From Acetobacteraceae bacterium (GTDB taxonomy: Bacteria > Pseudomonadota > Alphaproteobacteria > Acetobacterales > Acetobacteraceae): 64,000 nucleotides of DNA. The stretch spans positions 1,057,501 to 1,121,500 of the forward strand of contig CP039459.1 of assembly GCA_004843165.1 (NCBI GenBank), written 5' to 3'. Below, in pieces: positions 15,212 to 25,062 of this stretch. A program made the translations under genes and the position numbers. The notes below the pieces were generated by a model. The model was given only the letters and a program-made list of their open reading frames with translations, was not told where the DNA came from and made no database searches. Every line of letters begins with the position of its first letter. Position 1 is the stretch's first letter.

Positions 15212-17563
15212 ATGAAAGCGTTTTTTTTGAGAGTTTTTTCACCTATCTTGGAAAGTTTCAAAGTAGAAAGAAAAACGACAAATACAGGATTTGACAAAAA
15301 GAGTCAGAGTCTCTTTTTGTTTTTGCTTCTTTTGGCGATGGTGTCTCCCGCTTTTGCTTTGGAGAGCGAGGAGCATATAACACCACAAAGCACCGCGGCG
15401 CTTGTGACACTTGAAGATTCTTTGGCACCGATTCAGGGGCAGGGAAAAACTGTTTTACATGCGGGGCTTTCGCTTTCTTTAGCACCCCAATTCCATACCT
15501 ATTGGCGCAATCCGGGGGATGCAGGAGAGGCTCCAGAGCTTACGCTGACGGTTGAGCATTTGTCTGAAAGTGGCCAAAGCCAACTTATCGGGAAAACGGA
15601 CGAGATAACAACATGGGAGACGCCAACACGTTTTAGCGAAGCGGGATTGACAACTTTTGGGTATGAAAACCAGATTTTTTTTCCGCTCGAAATACCCCTT
15701 TCCTTCTCCGAGCCGTTTTCTGGAAAGTTAAAATTAAATCTCAAAGCAAAATGGCTTGCTTGTGCAAAAATATGTATTCCAGAAAAGGCAAATTTTACTC
15801 TGTTTGTGCCTGTTGCTGAAGCAACAAGGATTGGGGCGCAAAAGGAACTTTTTGAACGGGCGACAGGGCTTGCACCAGAGAAAGCACCGTTCGAATCTCT
15901 TTTGGAAAAAGATAATCATCTTCGTCTAAAAGGGCAGGCTCAAGGAAAAAAACAGGCGGCAGGAAATACAAAGGAAGCTTATTTCTATCCCTATAATGCC
16001 GGTTTACTCAATAGTAATGCACCTCAAATGATACAGCAGAACGGTTCAGATCTTATTTTGGATCTTGTTGCAGATAAAACAGCGCCTGATAATGGAAATT
16101 TAGAAAAATATATTCAGGAGGGACGTCTAAATGGTGTTGTGGAGCTTTTACGTAATAACGGACAAAGAGTTTATTTTGAGATCCAGCCAAGACTGTTAGG
16201 CGAAATATCGGAGGCTGTCTCCTCTTCGAAAATAACAACAACGCAAACGGAAAAATCTTCTGTTGTTGATGCGGCACCCCTTTCGGAAGCCAATCATCCA
16301 CTTGTTTCAGGTTTGAAACTTTTCTTTTTGGCTTTTATTGGCGGTATTTTTTTAAATTTAATGCCTTGTGTGTTTCCTGTCTTGGCAATGAAGGCTTTTT
16401 CGTTGGCAAAATTGGGCACAAAAGAGCGACCGGAGGCAGTGGCCTCTGCAATTTTTTATGCGCTGGGTACCGTAGGCACTTTTCTTTCGCTTGGTATTTT
16501 TGTCCTTATATTACGTCATGCAGGCCATTTAATTGGCTGGGGCTTCCAGTTTCAATCGCCGTTTTTTGTCATTCTGGTTTGTTGGCTGTTACTCCTCATG
16601 GCATTGAATTTGGCTGGTCTGTTTGAAATATTGCCGCCAGCTTCTGCCGGACGCCATCAGACTGCAGCGGGGCATTTTGGCGATTTTATTACGGGTATTT
16701 TAGCTGTTATTGTCGCAAGTCCTTGTACGGCGCCCTTTATGGGAGTTGCACTGGCTGGCGCTTTGGCGGCTTCGGGCTTTTTGGCTTTAAGTATTTTTAC
16801 CGCTTTAGGGCTGGGATTGGCTTTTCCTTATATTTTGCTGGCGTGCTGGCCTGCGATGGGGCGCTTTTTGCCAAAGCCCGGAGCTTGGATGGAAATTTTC
16901 AAGCAATTTCTTGCCTTTCCTTTATTTGCCGCCTGTATTTGGTTGATTTGGGTTGTTCTACGACAGGGGGGGATTGATTGTGCTGTTGTTGTGCTATCAG
17001 GTGGATTGCTTTTGGCTTTTGCCGCTTGGAGCTTTGGAATTGCACAAAGAAAACAGACGAAGAAAAAACCTTTCCTTTTTCTTTCTATTGGATATTGGGT
17101 TGCGATTTCTGCGCTTGTATTAAGTTTTCTTCTGCTTTGGGTTCTGGGGCCAAATGTTAAGAATGAAGTCCATCTACAGGAGAAAAAATCTGCTCTCGTA
17201 CAAAGTCAGAAGAGCGGATTGCAGATTGTTTCGTTTCATCCAGACACTTTAAAAGCGTTGAGGGCAGACGGGCATCCTGTTTTTGTGGATATGAGCGCTG
17301 CCTGGTGTATTACGTGTTTGATGAATGAGCGGACAACGCTCAATACTGAGAAGGGGGAAAACACCTTACAAGCGGCAGGTGCGGTGTTTATGAAAGGGGA
17401 TTGGACGAATAAGGATCCTGATATTAGTGCCTTTTTGCATCAATATCATCGGGAAGGGGTTCCACTTTATGTTTGGTTTCCCAAAAACTGGCCAAGCGAT
17501 AAGCCGGGGATTTTATTACCCCAGCTTTTAACCCCTTCTATTTTGAAAAACCGATTAAAATAA
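15212..17563 (+). CDS. DsbD/ScsB-like protein-disulfide reductase
   Basis: This 783-residue membrane protein would pass electrons from cytoplasmic thioredoxin to periplasmic thiol proteins. A signal peptide ends near PAFA. The N-terminal periplasmic domain resembles the DsbD family 'corrector' domain (YWRNPGDAGEAPEL, WLACAKICIPEKA). A multi-span domain carries the paired cysteines in LMPCVFPVLAMK (C386) and ASPCTAPFMG (C505). The C-terminal thioredoxin domain has AAWCITC (C699, C702). This three-part layout is diagnostic. The start lies divergent from the DUF2721 gene, with about 124 bases between start codons, and the 3' end is convergent with the dehydrogenase at 17568. Confidence 0.9.
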   Translation: MKAFFLRVFSPILESFKVERKTTNTGFDKKSQSLFLFLLLLAMVSPAFALESEEHITPQSTAALVTLEDSLAPIQGQGKTVLHAGLSLSLAPQFHTYWRNPGDAGEAPELTLTVEHLSESGQSQLIGKTDEITTWETPTRFSEAGLTTFGYENQIFFPLEIPLSFSEPFSGKLKLNLKAKWLACAKICIPEKANFTLFVPVAEATRIGAQKELFERATGLAPEKAPFESLLEKDNHLRLKGQAQGKKQAAGNTKEAYFYPYNAGLLNSNAPQMIQQNGSDLILDLVADKTAPDNGNLEKYIQEGRLNGVVELLRNNGQRVYFEIQPRLLGEISEAVSSSKITTTQTEKSSVVDAAPLSEANHPLVSGLKLFFLAFIGGIFLNLMPCVFPVLAMKAFSLAKLGTKERPEAVASAIFYALGTVGTFLSLGIFVLILRHAGHLIGWGFQFQSPFFVILVCWLLLLMALNLAGLFEILPPASAGRHQTAAGHFGDFITGILAVIVASPCTAPFMGVALAGALAASGFLALSIFTALGLGLAFPYILLACWPAMGRFLPKPGAWMEIFKQFLAFPLFAACIWLIWVVLRQGGIDCAVVVLSGGLLLAFAAWSFGIAQRKQTKKKPFLFLSIGYWVAISALVLSFLLLWVLGPNVKNEVHLQEKKSALVQSQKSGLQIVSFHPDTLKALRADGHPVFVDMSAAWCITCLMNERTTLNTEKGENTLQAAGAVFMKGDWTNKDPDISAFLHQYHREGVPLYVWFPKNWPSDKPGILLPQLLTPSILKNRLK

Positions 17564-17567
17564 GGGG

Positions 17568-18494
17568 CTAAAATTTCAAGCCCGTCAGATGTTGGGTTTC
17601 TTCCCAAAGTCTGCGTGAATCACCATTTTTTTCAATCCAAATCGCAGAATAGGGAAGACTCACTCTTTTTGCAGGGCCATTCGTAATAAATAGAGGCCCA
17701 TAATAACTGCCTGGTTTCGCACGTGGGTCTGTGGCGGCTTGCAAGAGCGGCTTGGTACCGTTTTCGACATTCATTGCAAAGAGCCACATGAGTCGGAAAA
17801 GCAGTGGCTCTTTGATTTCTGTCTTACCGATATTGGCCCCTGAAGTTGTTAAATTTGTGTGGGTAACTCCCGGATGCGCGCCATTGGAAAGAAGATTCCA
17901 ACCTTTCTCTTTGGCCGTTCGGGCGAGTTCCCGCGCTAAGACAATATCTGCAAGTTTAGAGCGGGCATAAATTGGAAAAGGCAAATACTTCTTTTCAGCC
18001 TGTAAATCTTTAAAACGTGTCAGGCCGATAGGGGGGGCAAATAAAGCGCCACAGCTTGCCATCGTTGTTACCCGAGGCGCATCCGCTTTTAAAAGGAGTG
18101 GGATTAAATGATGGGTTAAGGCAAAAGCGCCGATAAAATTAGTGCCGATTTGAAGTTCAAAGCCGTCTTTTGTCACCTCTCGCTGTGGCGGTGCCATCAC
18201 GCCGGCATTATTAAGAAGCGTATCAATTTTTTTACCTTCTGATTTTAGGCCATCGGCAAAATTGGCAATAGAATGCAGATCGGCAACGTCTAATTTTTTA
18301 ACAGTAAGGTTCGCAGAAGGGATGGTGCGTAGAATTTCCTCTTTGGCGGCTTCGCCTTTTTCTAGGGAGCGAACAGCCATGATAATTTCGGCATTGGCTT
18401 GAGAGAGTCGTTTTGTTGCTTCTTTTCCTGTGCCGCTATTTGCACCGCTGATGACAAAGGTTTTTCCGGTTTGATCGGGAATTTTATAAGCCAT
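17568..18494 (-). CDS. Short-chain dehydrogenase/reductase
   Basis: This is an NAD(P)-dependent oxidoreductase of about 308 residues with a Rossmann fold. The cofactor motif is GANSGTGKEAT near residue 18, where Thr replaces the usual Ile of GxxxGIG. NNAGVMAPP and the catalytic YARSK are present, with a Ser in MASCGA. It resembles the retinol-dehydrogenase-like group, which typically reads GANSGIGKE. The start at 18494 has AAAAGGAA at ideal spacing; another ATG lies two codons upstream. The substrate cannot be told. It is convergent with the DsbD-like gene, with only four bases between stops. Confidence 0.9.
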   Translation of the reverse strand: MAYKIPDQTGKTFVISGANSGTGKEATKRLSQANAEIIMAVRSLEKGEAAKEEILRTIPSANLTVKKLDVADLHSIANFADGLKSEGKKIDTLLNNAGVMAPPQREVTKDGFELQIGTNFIGAFALTHHLIPLLLKADAPRVTTMASCGALFAPPIGLTRFKDLQAEKKYLPFPIYARSKLADIVLARELARTAKEKGWNLLSNGAHPGVTHTNLTTSGANIGKTEIKEPLLFRLMWLFAMNVENGTKPLLQAATDPRAKPGSYYGPLFITNGPAKRVSLPYSAIWIEKNGDSRRLWEETQHLTGLKF

Positions 18495-18576
18495 CTTCAT
18501 TTCCTTTTGTGGTGCTTTGTTTATGGTTTTCTTTATGCATGGTGCTTGATTTTGTCTAACAAGGTAAGGGAAAAAA

Positions 18577-19236
18577 TTAGAAAAAGTGGCTCGTTTGATT
18601 TTCTTCTTCAAATGGGGGAAGGTCGGCAAATTTTGTTTTTAATAAGCAAGTTCGGAAATTCTCAAGGGTGGATTTAATATGTCCGAATGTAAGCGGCATG
18701 CTTTCCCCTGAAGAGAAGCGGATTTCCCCCTCTTTATTCTTTGCAAAAGCGGCAAGCATGTCTCCTAATTCCGGTGCCTCTATAGGCGAAATCCAGACAT
18801 TAGGTGGCTCTGCTGTCATATGAAAACTTTTAGAATAGTTGCCGCTCTGGACGGTCATTTGGGTATTTTCTTCGGCGGAAAGATGCCATTGCGGATTGAT
18901 GCTTGAAATTTCAAGGCCCGTTTGAGGCTTGATAGAATCACCAGGCAGATAGGTTGTCAGACTTAGGGCAATTTTAATTTTGCGGCGGTCAAAGGAGGCT
19001 GTGGAGAAAAAGGGGGGAAGTTCAAACTGAACAAGGCCGCATCCATCTATTTTTGTATGGGAATCTGTGCTGGTCGGCACAGCATAATGCCGGTTGCTGG
19101 ACCAGCCGGATTTGAGGCTGGTTAAGTTTGTTTTTTGATGATGCCATTCGTCAGGAGGCGCTGCATTGGCAGAGATGGCATTTAGAAAAGAAATGAAGAT
19201 AAAAGAGAGAATAAGAGCGTAAAATTTTTTTTTCAT
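18577..19236 (-). CDS. Secreted protein of unknown function
   Basis: This is a 219-residue protein with a clear Sec signal (basic MKKKF, hydrophobic core, cleavage near ANA). The start has GAGGAAAAA at good spacing. The mature part is beta-rich by appearance, with two cysteines (KIDGCGLVQF and FRTCLL) that could form a disulfide in the periplasm. I do not recognise a family. It is followed by the dehydrogenase 82 bases later on the same strand and is divergent from the HAD gene. Confidence 0.75.
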   Translation of the reverse strand: MKKKFYALILSFIFISFLNAISANAAPPDEWHHQKTNLTSLKSGWSSNRHYAVPTSTDSHTKIDGCGLVQFELPPFFSTASFDRRKIKIALSLTTYLPGDSIKPQTGLEISSINPQWHLSAEENTQMTVQSGNYSKSFHMTAEPPNVWISPIEAPELGDMLAAFAKNKEGEIRFSSGESMPLTFGHIKSTLENFRTCLLKTKFADLPPFEEENQTSHFF

Positions 19237-19359
19237 TTTTTCCTCTTTTTCTTTGTATTGTCTTCTTTAAATGCGGCGCATGATGTTTCTGTTCTTTGTA
19301 TTTTCTAATCAAAATTACAGTAGGATGAAAGTGATTATAAGTGGAAAGAGGAGAAAGCA

Positions 19360-20022
19360 ATGATTTTATATTTTGATTTTGATGGCACCATTGCAGATAC
19401 AGCCGAAGGCATTGCACGAGCGATTGCATTGGCTTTCGAGGTGTATGATCTTTCTCCGCCATCTCTTGAAGCGGTCAAAGGGCGAATGGGATTTCCGTTA
19501 TCTGAAATTTTAGCCTCTTTAAGCGAAAGAAAATTATCTCAGCCAGAGATTGAAAATCTTATTCAAACTTATCGTAAATGTTACCATGAGATTTCAGGTC
19601 ATTATATTTCATTGTTTGAAGGTATGGGCGGTGTGGTCAAAGAATGCGCTGCCATTTCGGATGGGATGGCGATTGTGACCAATAAGGCCAGTACCGCAGC
19701 GGCTCAGGATGTCCAAAATATTGGGCTTTCAGAATATTTTAATGTCATTGTTGGTTCTGATATGGTTGAAATGCCAAAGCCAGCACCAGATCCTCTTAAA
19801 GTGGCAAGAAACTTATTAGGCGTTGAGGCGTTTGAAAAAGGTCTTGTGATTGGCGATAGTTCAGCCGACATACAAATGGCTAAGGCAGATGGCCTACCTT
19901 CTGTGGGGGTAACGTGGGGTTCAAAATCTTTTGACGTTTTAAAAAAGGCTGGTGCAACTTATCTCGCAAAAACGCCGCAAGAGCTTCTCAAAATTGTTCA
20001 GACTTTTAAAGCGGCGCATTGA
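19360..20022 (+). CDS. HAD-family phosphatase (phosphoglycolate phosphatase-like)
   Basis: This is a 220-residue cytoplasmic hydrolase of HAD subfamily IA. The nucleophile motif DFDGTIADT is at residues 5-13. Motif II is VTNKAST, motif III lies in PKPAPDPLKVA, and motif IV is VIGDSSADIQMAKA. The alpha-helical cap occupies about residues 20-80. It is close to Gph or pyrophosphatase PpaX types, but the substrate is not determined by sequence. A GC-rich terminator follows, shared with convergent dut. Confidence 0.88.
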   Translation: MILYFDFDGTIADTAEGIARAIALAFEVYDLSPPSLEAVKGRMGFPLSEILASLSERKLSQPEIENLIQTYRKCYHEISGHYISLFEGMGGVVKECAAISDGMAIVTNKASTAAAQDVQNIGLSEYFNVIVGSDMVEMPKPAPDPLKVARNLLGVEAFEKGLVIGDSSADIQMAKADGLPSVGVTWGSKSFDVLKKAGATYLAKTPQELLKIVQTFKAAH

Positions 20023-20030
20023 ACTTTTTG

Positions 20031-20057
20031 AAAGGGAGGGGGAATCCCCCTCCCTTT
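20031..20057. terminator. Bidirectional terminator between HAD gene and dut
   Basis: A perfect 12-base stem AAAGGGAGGGGG/CCCCCTCCCTTT surrounds AAT and lies between two convergent genes. Confidence 0.8.
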
Positions 20058-20070
20058 GAGAGAGGCTGAT

Positions 20071-20556
20071 TTAAACGCCAGAATCTCCAAAATCATTGGT
20101 GCCACGTTCTTTGTCTAAAGTGGTGGCTTGTGGCAGATAAACATCGGCGAGTTGATTGAAAACAATCTGGGCAATACGGTCGCCGGCTTTGATCTCAAAA
20201 TCTTCATCGCTGTAATTGGTAAGTGGAACATCCAGCTCGCCTGTATAGTCACGGTCAATCGTGCCGGGAGAGTTCGTGACGTCTACCCGTCTTTTAACAG
20301 AGAGACCTGAACGGCTCCGAACTTGAAAATCAATAGGGGCTTTATCAGGGATATCAAATTTTAGACCTGTTGGGACAATCGCATGTTTGCCAGCAGGGAT
20401 GGTAATATCAACAGCGGAATGAATATCATAGCCTGTGCTGTATTTGGTTGCCTTTGTTGGGAATTGAATCTTGTCAGAGTAAGGTTTCCCCTCTGCTTTG
20501 ATAAAAATGATTTTAACGGGGCCAGCATGGATTGGATGTGTTTCTTGTTTAGACAT
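20071..20556 (-). CDS. dut: Deoxyuridine 5'-triphosphate nucleotidohydrolase
   Basis: This homotrimeric dUTPase of 161 residues hydrolyses dUTP to dUMP, keeping uracil out of DNA and feeding dTMP synthesis. Family motifs in order are STGYDIHSA (1), RSRSGLSVK (2), NSPGTIDRDYTGEL (3), GDRIAQIVF (4) and RGTNDFGDSG (5). The start at 20556 (MSKQETHP) has AAAAGGAAA at good spacing, so the longer frame starting ten codons earlier is not used. An N-terminal extension of about 15 residues beyond the usual length is present. Confidence 0.96.
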   Translation of the reverse strand: MSKQETHPIHAGPVKIIFIKAEGKPYSDKIQFPTKATKYSTGYDIHSAVDITIPAGKHAIVPTGLKFDIPDKAPIDFQVRSRSGLSVKRRVDVTNSPGTIDRDYTGELDVPLTNYSDEDFEIKAGDRIAQIVFNQLADVYLPQATTLDKERGTNDFGDSGV

Positions 20557-20632
20557 AAATGTATTTCCTTTTATGTTAAAGCGCATTTTCAGGATCTCTA
20601 AAATTTTGGCGAATTATGATTCATAAAGCAAC

Positions 20633-20672
20633 AAAAACCCCTGCATTTCTTAATGAGAAAGCAGAGGTTTTT
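20633..20672 (-). terminator. Terminator of the dehydrogenase operon
   Basis: On the minus strand a long stem begins AAAACCTCTGC and closes GCAGGGGTTTT. It ends in a T run, 14 bases after the cytochrome gene stop. Confidence 0.75.
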
Positions 20673-20686
20673 GAAAAGGATCAATT

Positions 20687-22051
20687 TTATTTAATTTGCA
20701 GGATTGTTACGCTTGGACTTGCTGAATGTGTTTCCTGCCTGAGTTTGGCTACTTCCGAAGTTTTAACTTCTGAGGCCTCATTTCCCCAGCTTGAACGGAT
20801 ATAAGAGAGAATGTTTGCGATTTCCTCATCTGTCAGCTGCTTGCGGAAAGAAGGCATTCGGTAGGCATCCGGTACGGCATTGGTAATCACACGGGGAGAG
20901 CCGTTAAGTGTAATATTGATGGCAGAAGCCTTCTCCGGGATTAAAGAAGAGGCAGAGCCTGCAAGCGGTGCAATCCAAGGTGTACGGCCTTTACCGTCTT
21001 GTCCGTGGCATGTTCCGCATTTTTGCGCATAGAGCTTTTCTCCTTTGGAATGCGGTGAGGTGGTCTCCGCTTGATACTCCCATTTTTTCTCTCCTGTTTT
21101 TTCATTCGCAGGAAGGGACTTTAGGTAATGTGCCATTGCATGCAGGTCTTCATCGGTCATGAATTGCGTGGAGTTATTATAGACTTCTGCCATGGAGCCA
21201 AAAACAACGCCGTAGGTATTGCGACCTTCTTTGAGAAACTGAAAAATATCATTTTCAGACCATCTTCCCAATCCTGTATCAGATTCGTTGCGAAGGCTTG
21301 GGGCATACCAGTTATCAATGAGTGCCCCGCTTAAAAAGCTTTTATGGGAATCATCAAGTCCTTTTTCATTCATGGCAAGCGCACTTCTTGGGGTATGGCA
21401 GGCACCGCAATGGCCGGCCCCTTCAATCAAATAGGCGCCACGATTCCATTGCACATCATGCTCTTTTTTTTCTGTGTAAGGATGATGCGGTACAAAAAGC
21501 AGATTCCAAAAGGCTAAAGGCCAGCGAATATTGAGGAGAAATGGAATTTCATTTTCTTTATTTGTGACATGTGCCGGTTTAACATCATCTCGGAAAAAGG
21601 CGTAAAGCGCTTTAATATCTTCATCGCTCATTTTGGCGTAGGAAGGATAGGGCATCGCAGGATAGAGGCGGTGTCCGTCATGTCCCACGCCTTGACGCAC
21701 GGCACGGTCAAAATCGCCTAAACTATACATACCGATCCCAAGCTCAGGGTCTGGTGTGATATTGGTGCTGTAGATCGCCCCAAGCGGCGTTACCATTTTT
21801 AAACCGCCGGCATAAGGCTGTTTGCCGCCGATAGAGTGACAGGCACCGCAATCGCCGAGACGGGCAAGATATTCGCCCCGTGTGGTAAGTTTACTCTCAG
21901 AAGAGGAAACATTGATTTCATCCAGCGGTGAGGCTGGCAGGCGACAAACAAACCAGACAACACCGATAAGGCAGGTCAACGCCGTGGTGAAAAAGGCCAA
22001 AAGATAGGGGAGGGCTTTTCTTGAAAAGAGAATTTCAAATATTTTTTTCAT
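20687..22051 (-). CDS. Three-haem cytochrome c subunit of membrane dehydrogenase
   Basis: This is a 454-residue periplasmic cytochrome c with an N-terminal membrane anchor (LPYLLAFFTTALTCLIGVVWF). It has three haem-binding motifs: CGACH near residue 57, CGACH near 205 and CGTCH near 345. In acetic acid bacteria such subunits take electrons from periplasmic alcohol or aldehyde dehydrogenases and pass them to ubiquinone. It is the last gene of a three-gene operon behind the molybdenum and Fe-S subunits, the layout described for the Ald enzyme of Komagataeibacter/Gluconacetobacter. That subunit arrangement is family knowledge; the substrate here is inferred. Confidence 0.93.
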   Translation of the reverse strand: MKKIFEILFSRKALPYLLAFFTTALTCLIGVVWFVCRLPASPLDEINVSSSESKLTTRGEYLARLGDCGACHSIGGKQPYAGGLKMVTPLGAIYSTNITPDPELGIGMYSLGDFDRAVRQGVGHDGHRLYPAMPYPSYAKMSDEDIKALYAFFRDDVKPAHVTNKENEIPFLLNIRWPLAFWNLLFVPHHPYTEKKEHDVQWNRGAYLIEGAGHCGACHTPRSALAMNEKGLDDSHKSFLSGALIDNWYAPSLRNESDTGLGRWSENDIFQFLKEGRNTYGVVFGSMAEVYNNSTQFMTDEDLHAMAHYLKSLPANEKTGEKKWEYQAETTSPHSKGEKLYAQKCGTCHGQDGKGRTPWIAPLAGSASSLIPEKASAINITLNGSPRVITNAVPDAYRMPSFRKQLTDEEIANILSYIRSSWGNEASEVKTSEVAKLRQETHSASPSVTILQIK

Positions 22052-22062
22052 TTTCGCCTCCT

Positions 22063-24294
22063 TTAAAATTTATATTGAGAAAGTGGCATAGAGCGAATGC
22101 GTTTACCTGTTAAGGTCGAGACAGCATTTGCGACAGCCGGCGGCACCGGAGGAAGCGGCGGCTCACCAATCCCGCCGATTTTTTCACCGCTTTCGATGAT
22201 TTTAACATGGACTTTTGCCATGCGATGGGGAGGGAGGATTGGATAAAGATCATAGTTTCTCGCTATAGGCATTCCGTCTTGATACGCCAATTCTTCCATA
22301 AGAACCTGTGAGAGTGCGAGGGCGGTTCCGCTATTGACCTGCGCCTCAATAATGGCAGGGTTAATTACTTTTCCGGGGTCAATAGCCTGCCAAACATGAT
22401 GAACACGGACTTCCCCATTTTCAATAGAGACTTCTGCGATAGCGGCGGCTTCGGAACCAAAGGAAGAGGCCATGCCAATCCCTCTTGCACGGCGTGATCC
22501 GTCTGCGGCTGTAAAGACACCGCTTTTCCAGCCGCCGGAAAGTTCTGCGACGCCTTTGAGCAGATTTGTTAAACGTGGATTATTGGCAAGGAGATGTAAG
22601 CGGAGTTGGTAGGGATCTTGTCGTCCTTTTTCAGCCAATTCATCGAGAAAGGTTTCATAAAAGAAATCATTCATTGAATGGCCGACAGATCGCCAATAGC
22701 TCAGCATTACCGGGGTTTTAACATAAAGCTGGGCAATGCGGCGATGCGGAATATCGTAGGATTTTTCTGTTAGTCCCTCGACTGCCGTCGGGTCTGGAGG
22801 AGAAGCCTTTTTATTGGCAATACCTTCGGTTGGTCCCTCGGTAACGGCAATCGCTTCGATGGCAGTGGGGATGCCTTTTGAATCTAGCGCACCTTTAAAA
22901 TGCACAACAGACATAGGGCGAGCAGAATCTCTTAAGAATTCTTCCTCACGGCTCCAAATGACTTTAATTGGTTTTCCAGTCGCTTTGGCAAGGGCGATTG
23001 CCTGTGGATAGACGGTTGTCGTATGCACTAAAAAATGTCGGCCAAAGAAACCGCCTAAAAGCGGGCTATGGAGAATGACTTTTTCGATTGGAAGGCCTGC
23101 TCGCTTGGCGGCATCTTCTTGAAAAACTTCTGGCTGCTGATTAGGCATCCAGAGTTCAAGAGAGCCATCTTTGTTAAAACGAGCCAAAGCAGAGGGAGGT
23201 TCTAGCTGTGCATGACGTAAATATTGACTTGAGCCTGTTGCTTGGACAAGGGTAGCAGCCTTTGAAAAAGCTGTTTTAATATCGCCAGCCTCTTCACTCG
23301 TTTCACCGCTATGTTTTTGTTTTGCCATAAATTCACGAAATTTCTCTGTGGAGAAATCCGCCGGCATATAGCGGACATTGGAATCATGTGCAGGCTCCTG
23401 CCAATCGACCTGAAGGGCTTCGACAGCTAATTTGGCTTCCCACCAATGGGGAGCAACAACGGCAACAGCTCCCTCCAAGCGATGAATAGAATGGACACCG
23501 CGCATTTCTTTGACTTGCGCCTCATTGTAAAATTGTCCAGCGGTCATTCCCAGTCTTGGCGCATGTTGGATGGCTGCATGCATCATCCCATTGACAGTGA
23601 TATCAATGGAATACACTGCCTTGCCGGTGGCCTTGTCTTTAACATCAAGGCGCTTGAGCGCCTTGCCAATCCAACGGAATTGACTTTCGTCTTTGAGCGT
23701 GATGGTTTCAATATTGGGAACAGGAAGCTTAAGCGCAAGCGGTGCGAGCGTCCCATAAGAAAAGCTTTTTCCAAGCTTTTCGCAAATGACTTTTCCATCA
23801 TCCGTTTTCAGGTTAGAAAGTGGCACGTGGAGCTTTTGAGCCGCCGCTTCTAAGAGCATTTTCCGTGTGAGAGCGCCAAGCCTGCGCATTGTAAGGTGGC
23901 TGGTACGCACCGACATACTGCCGCCAGTCCAGCGTCCGGGCGGACAAAGCTCTTTTGGGATAACGCGAAATGTATCGCCGGGCGGGGCATTTTCAACAAC
24001 AAATTTTTCAGGCGCAAGGTCAAGCTCTTCACCGACAAGTTGTGCCATACTTGTAAAAATACCTTGTCCGCCTTCGTTAAAAGGAGAGCGGAAAAGGATG
24101 GTATTGTCCGGTCGAATTTCAAGAAAGGCCTGCACATCCGTGCCGGCTTCTTTTGTTTTTGTGGCGGCATTCGCCTTGGGAAAGGAAATCCCCATGACAA
24201 AGGCACCAACAGAGGAGCCGAGAAATCCCCGGCGTGAGAGATTTAAAAGTTTTGCGTTATTTTGCGAAGAAGAAAGAGAGGGGGTTTTGCTCAT
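22063..24294 (-). CDS. Molybdopterin-binding aldehyde/isoquinoline oxidoreductase, large subunit
   Basis: This is a xanthine-oxidase-family large subunit of about 743 residues that carries the molybdenum cofactor and substrate site. A twin-arginine signal SRRGFLGSSVGAFVMG shows folded export to the periplasm. Family features include GGFFGRHFLVHT, QLEPPSALARF and the C-terminal GIGEPPLPPVPPAVANA, which carries the catalytic Glu of this family. The ATG at 24294 is chosen, but a GTG three codons earlier is possible. It lies between the Fe-S and cytochrome subunits, spaced by about 11 bases on each side, and will be co-transcribed. Substrate range (acetaldehyde, other aldehydes) is not resolved. 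Confidence 0.92.
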   Translation of the reverse strand: MSKTPSLSSSQNNAKLLNLSRRGFLGSSVGAFVMGISFPKANAATKTKEAGTDVQAFLEIRPDNTILFRSPFNEGGQGIFTSMAQLVGEELDLAPEKFVVENAPPGDTFRVIPKELCPPGRWTGGSMSVRTSHLTMRRLGALTRKMLLEAAAQKLHVPLSNLKTDDGKVICEKLGKSFSYGTLAPLALKLPVPNIETITLKDESQFRWIGKALKRLDVKDKATGKAVYSIDITVNGMMHAAIQHAPRLGMTAGQFYNEAQVKEMRGVHSIHRLEGAVAVVAPHWWEAKLAVEALQVDWQEPAHDSNVRYMPADFSTEKFREFMAKQKHSGETSEEAGDIKTAFSKAATLVQATGSSQYLRHAQLEPPSALARFNKDGSLELWMPNQQPEVFQEDAAKRAGLPIEKVILHSPLLGGFFGRHFLVHTTTVYPQAIALAKATGKPIKVIWSREEEFLRDSARPMSVVHFKGALDSKGIPTAIEAIAVTEGPTEGIANKKASPPDPTAVEGLTEKSYDIPHRRIAQLYVKTPVMLSYWRSVGHSMNDFFYETFLDELAEKGRQDPYQLRLHLLANNPRLTNLLKGVAELSGGWKSGVFTAADGSRRARGIGMASSFGSEAAAIAEVSIENGEVRVHHVWQAIDPGKVINPAIIEAQVNSGTALALSQVLMEELAYQDGMPIARNYDLYPILPPHRMAKVHVKIIESGEKIGGIGEPPLPPVPPAVANAVSTLTGKRIRSMPLSQYKF

Positions 24295-24305
24295 AATACG
24301 CACGC

Positions 24306-24770
24306 TTATTTCTTTGCTTCTTCTGAAATGCCGGCGACATCACGAATGGCAGCCTTGATGGCATTATAAGTTCCGCAACGGCAAAGATTGGTCATAGCGG
24401 ATTCAATTTCTTTTTCTGTTGGGCGAGGATTGTTTTTGAGAAGAGCAGCGGCAGCCATGACTTGTCCAGATTGGCAATAGCCGCATTGTGGCACTTGATA
24501 CTTGACCCAAGCCTCGACAAGTTTTTTACCGAACGCATCTGCTTCGATCGTTTCAATTGTCGTGATGCTTTTGCCTTCTAAGGTTCCAACAGGGGTAACG
24601 CAAGATCGCATGGATTTTCCATCGATAAAAACAGTGCAGGCACCGCATTGCGCAAGACCACAGCCGTATTTTGTGCCTGTTAAAGCAAGATTGTCACGTA
24701 AAACCCAGAGTAAAGGGGTATCGGGGGTAACATCAAGCTGATGCTTCACGCCATTGACAATCAATTTCAT
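24306..24770 (-). CDS. [2Fe-2S] subunit of molybdenum oxidoreductase
   Basis: This is a 154-residue electron-transfer subunit with two [2Fe-2S] clusters. The plant-ferredoxin-like cluster uses GCGLAQCGAC and a later Cys (SCVTPVG). The second uses CGYCQSGQ and LCRCGTY. It lacks a signal peptide, so it is presumably exported together with the Tat-bearing large subunit. It is the first gene of the operon. Upstream lies a 378-base divergent promoter region shared with gldA. Confidence 0.94.
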   Translation of the reverse strand: MKLIVNGVKHQLDVTPDTPLLWVLRDNLALTGTKYGCGLAQCGACTVFIDGKSMRSCVTPVGTLEGKSITTIETIEADAFGKKLVEAWVKYQVPQCGYCQSGQVMAAAALLKNNPRPTEKEIESAMTNLCRCGTYNAIKAAIRDVAGISEEAKK

Positions 24771-25062
24771 AGTATACTCCTAAATTTATTTTACGAATGT
24801 GACTTTAACGGAGAGCGCACTGTAAATGAAGAACTTAATTCATGCTTTCCAAATCTTTAATTTCCAGAGATTTTACGAAGACAGAAAGGTTTTTTTGATC
24901 GTTTGGACGGAAGGGGTTTCGTCTGTGTGTTTTTCAATTATTTTTTGTATTTTTGTTCATTATTCTTTGATGGAGTCGTTCAGAAAAATGTGGATTTTCT
25001 CTTGAAAATCAGCGGATTTTTGCAGGAGAGTTTCCAGATTGAAATTTTTAAGAGAGAGGCCT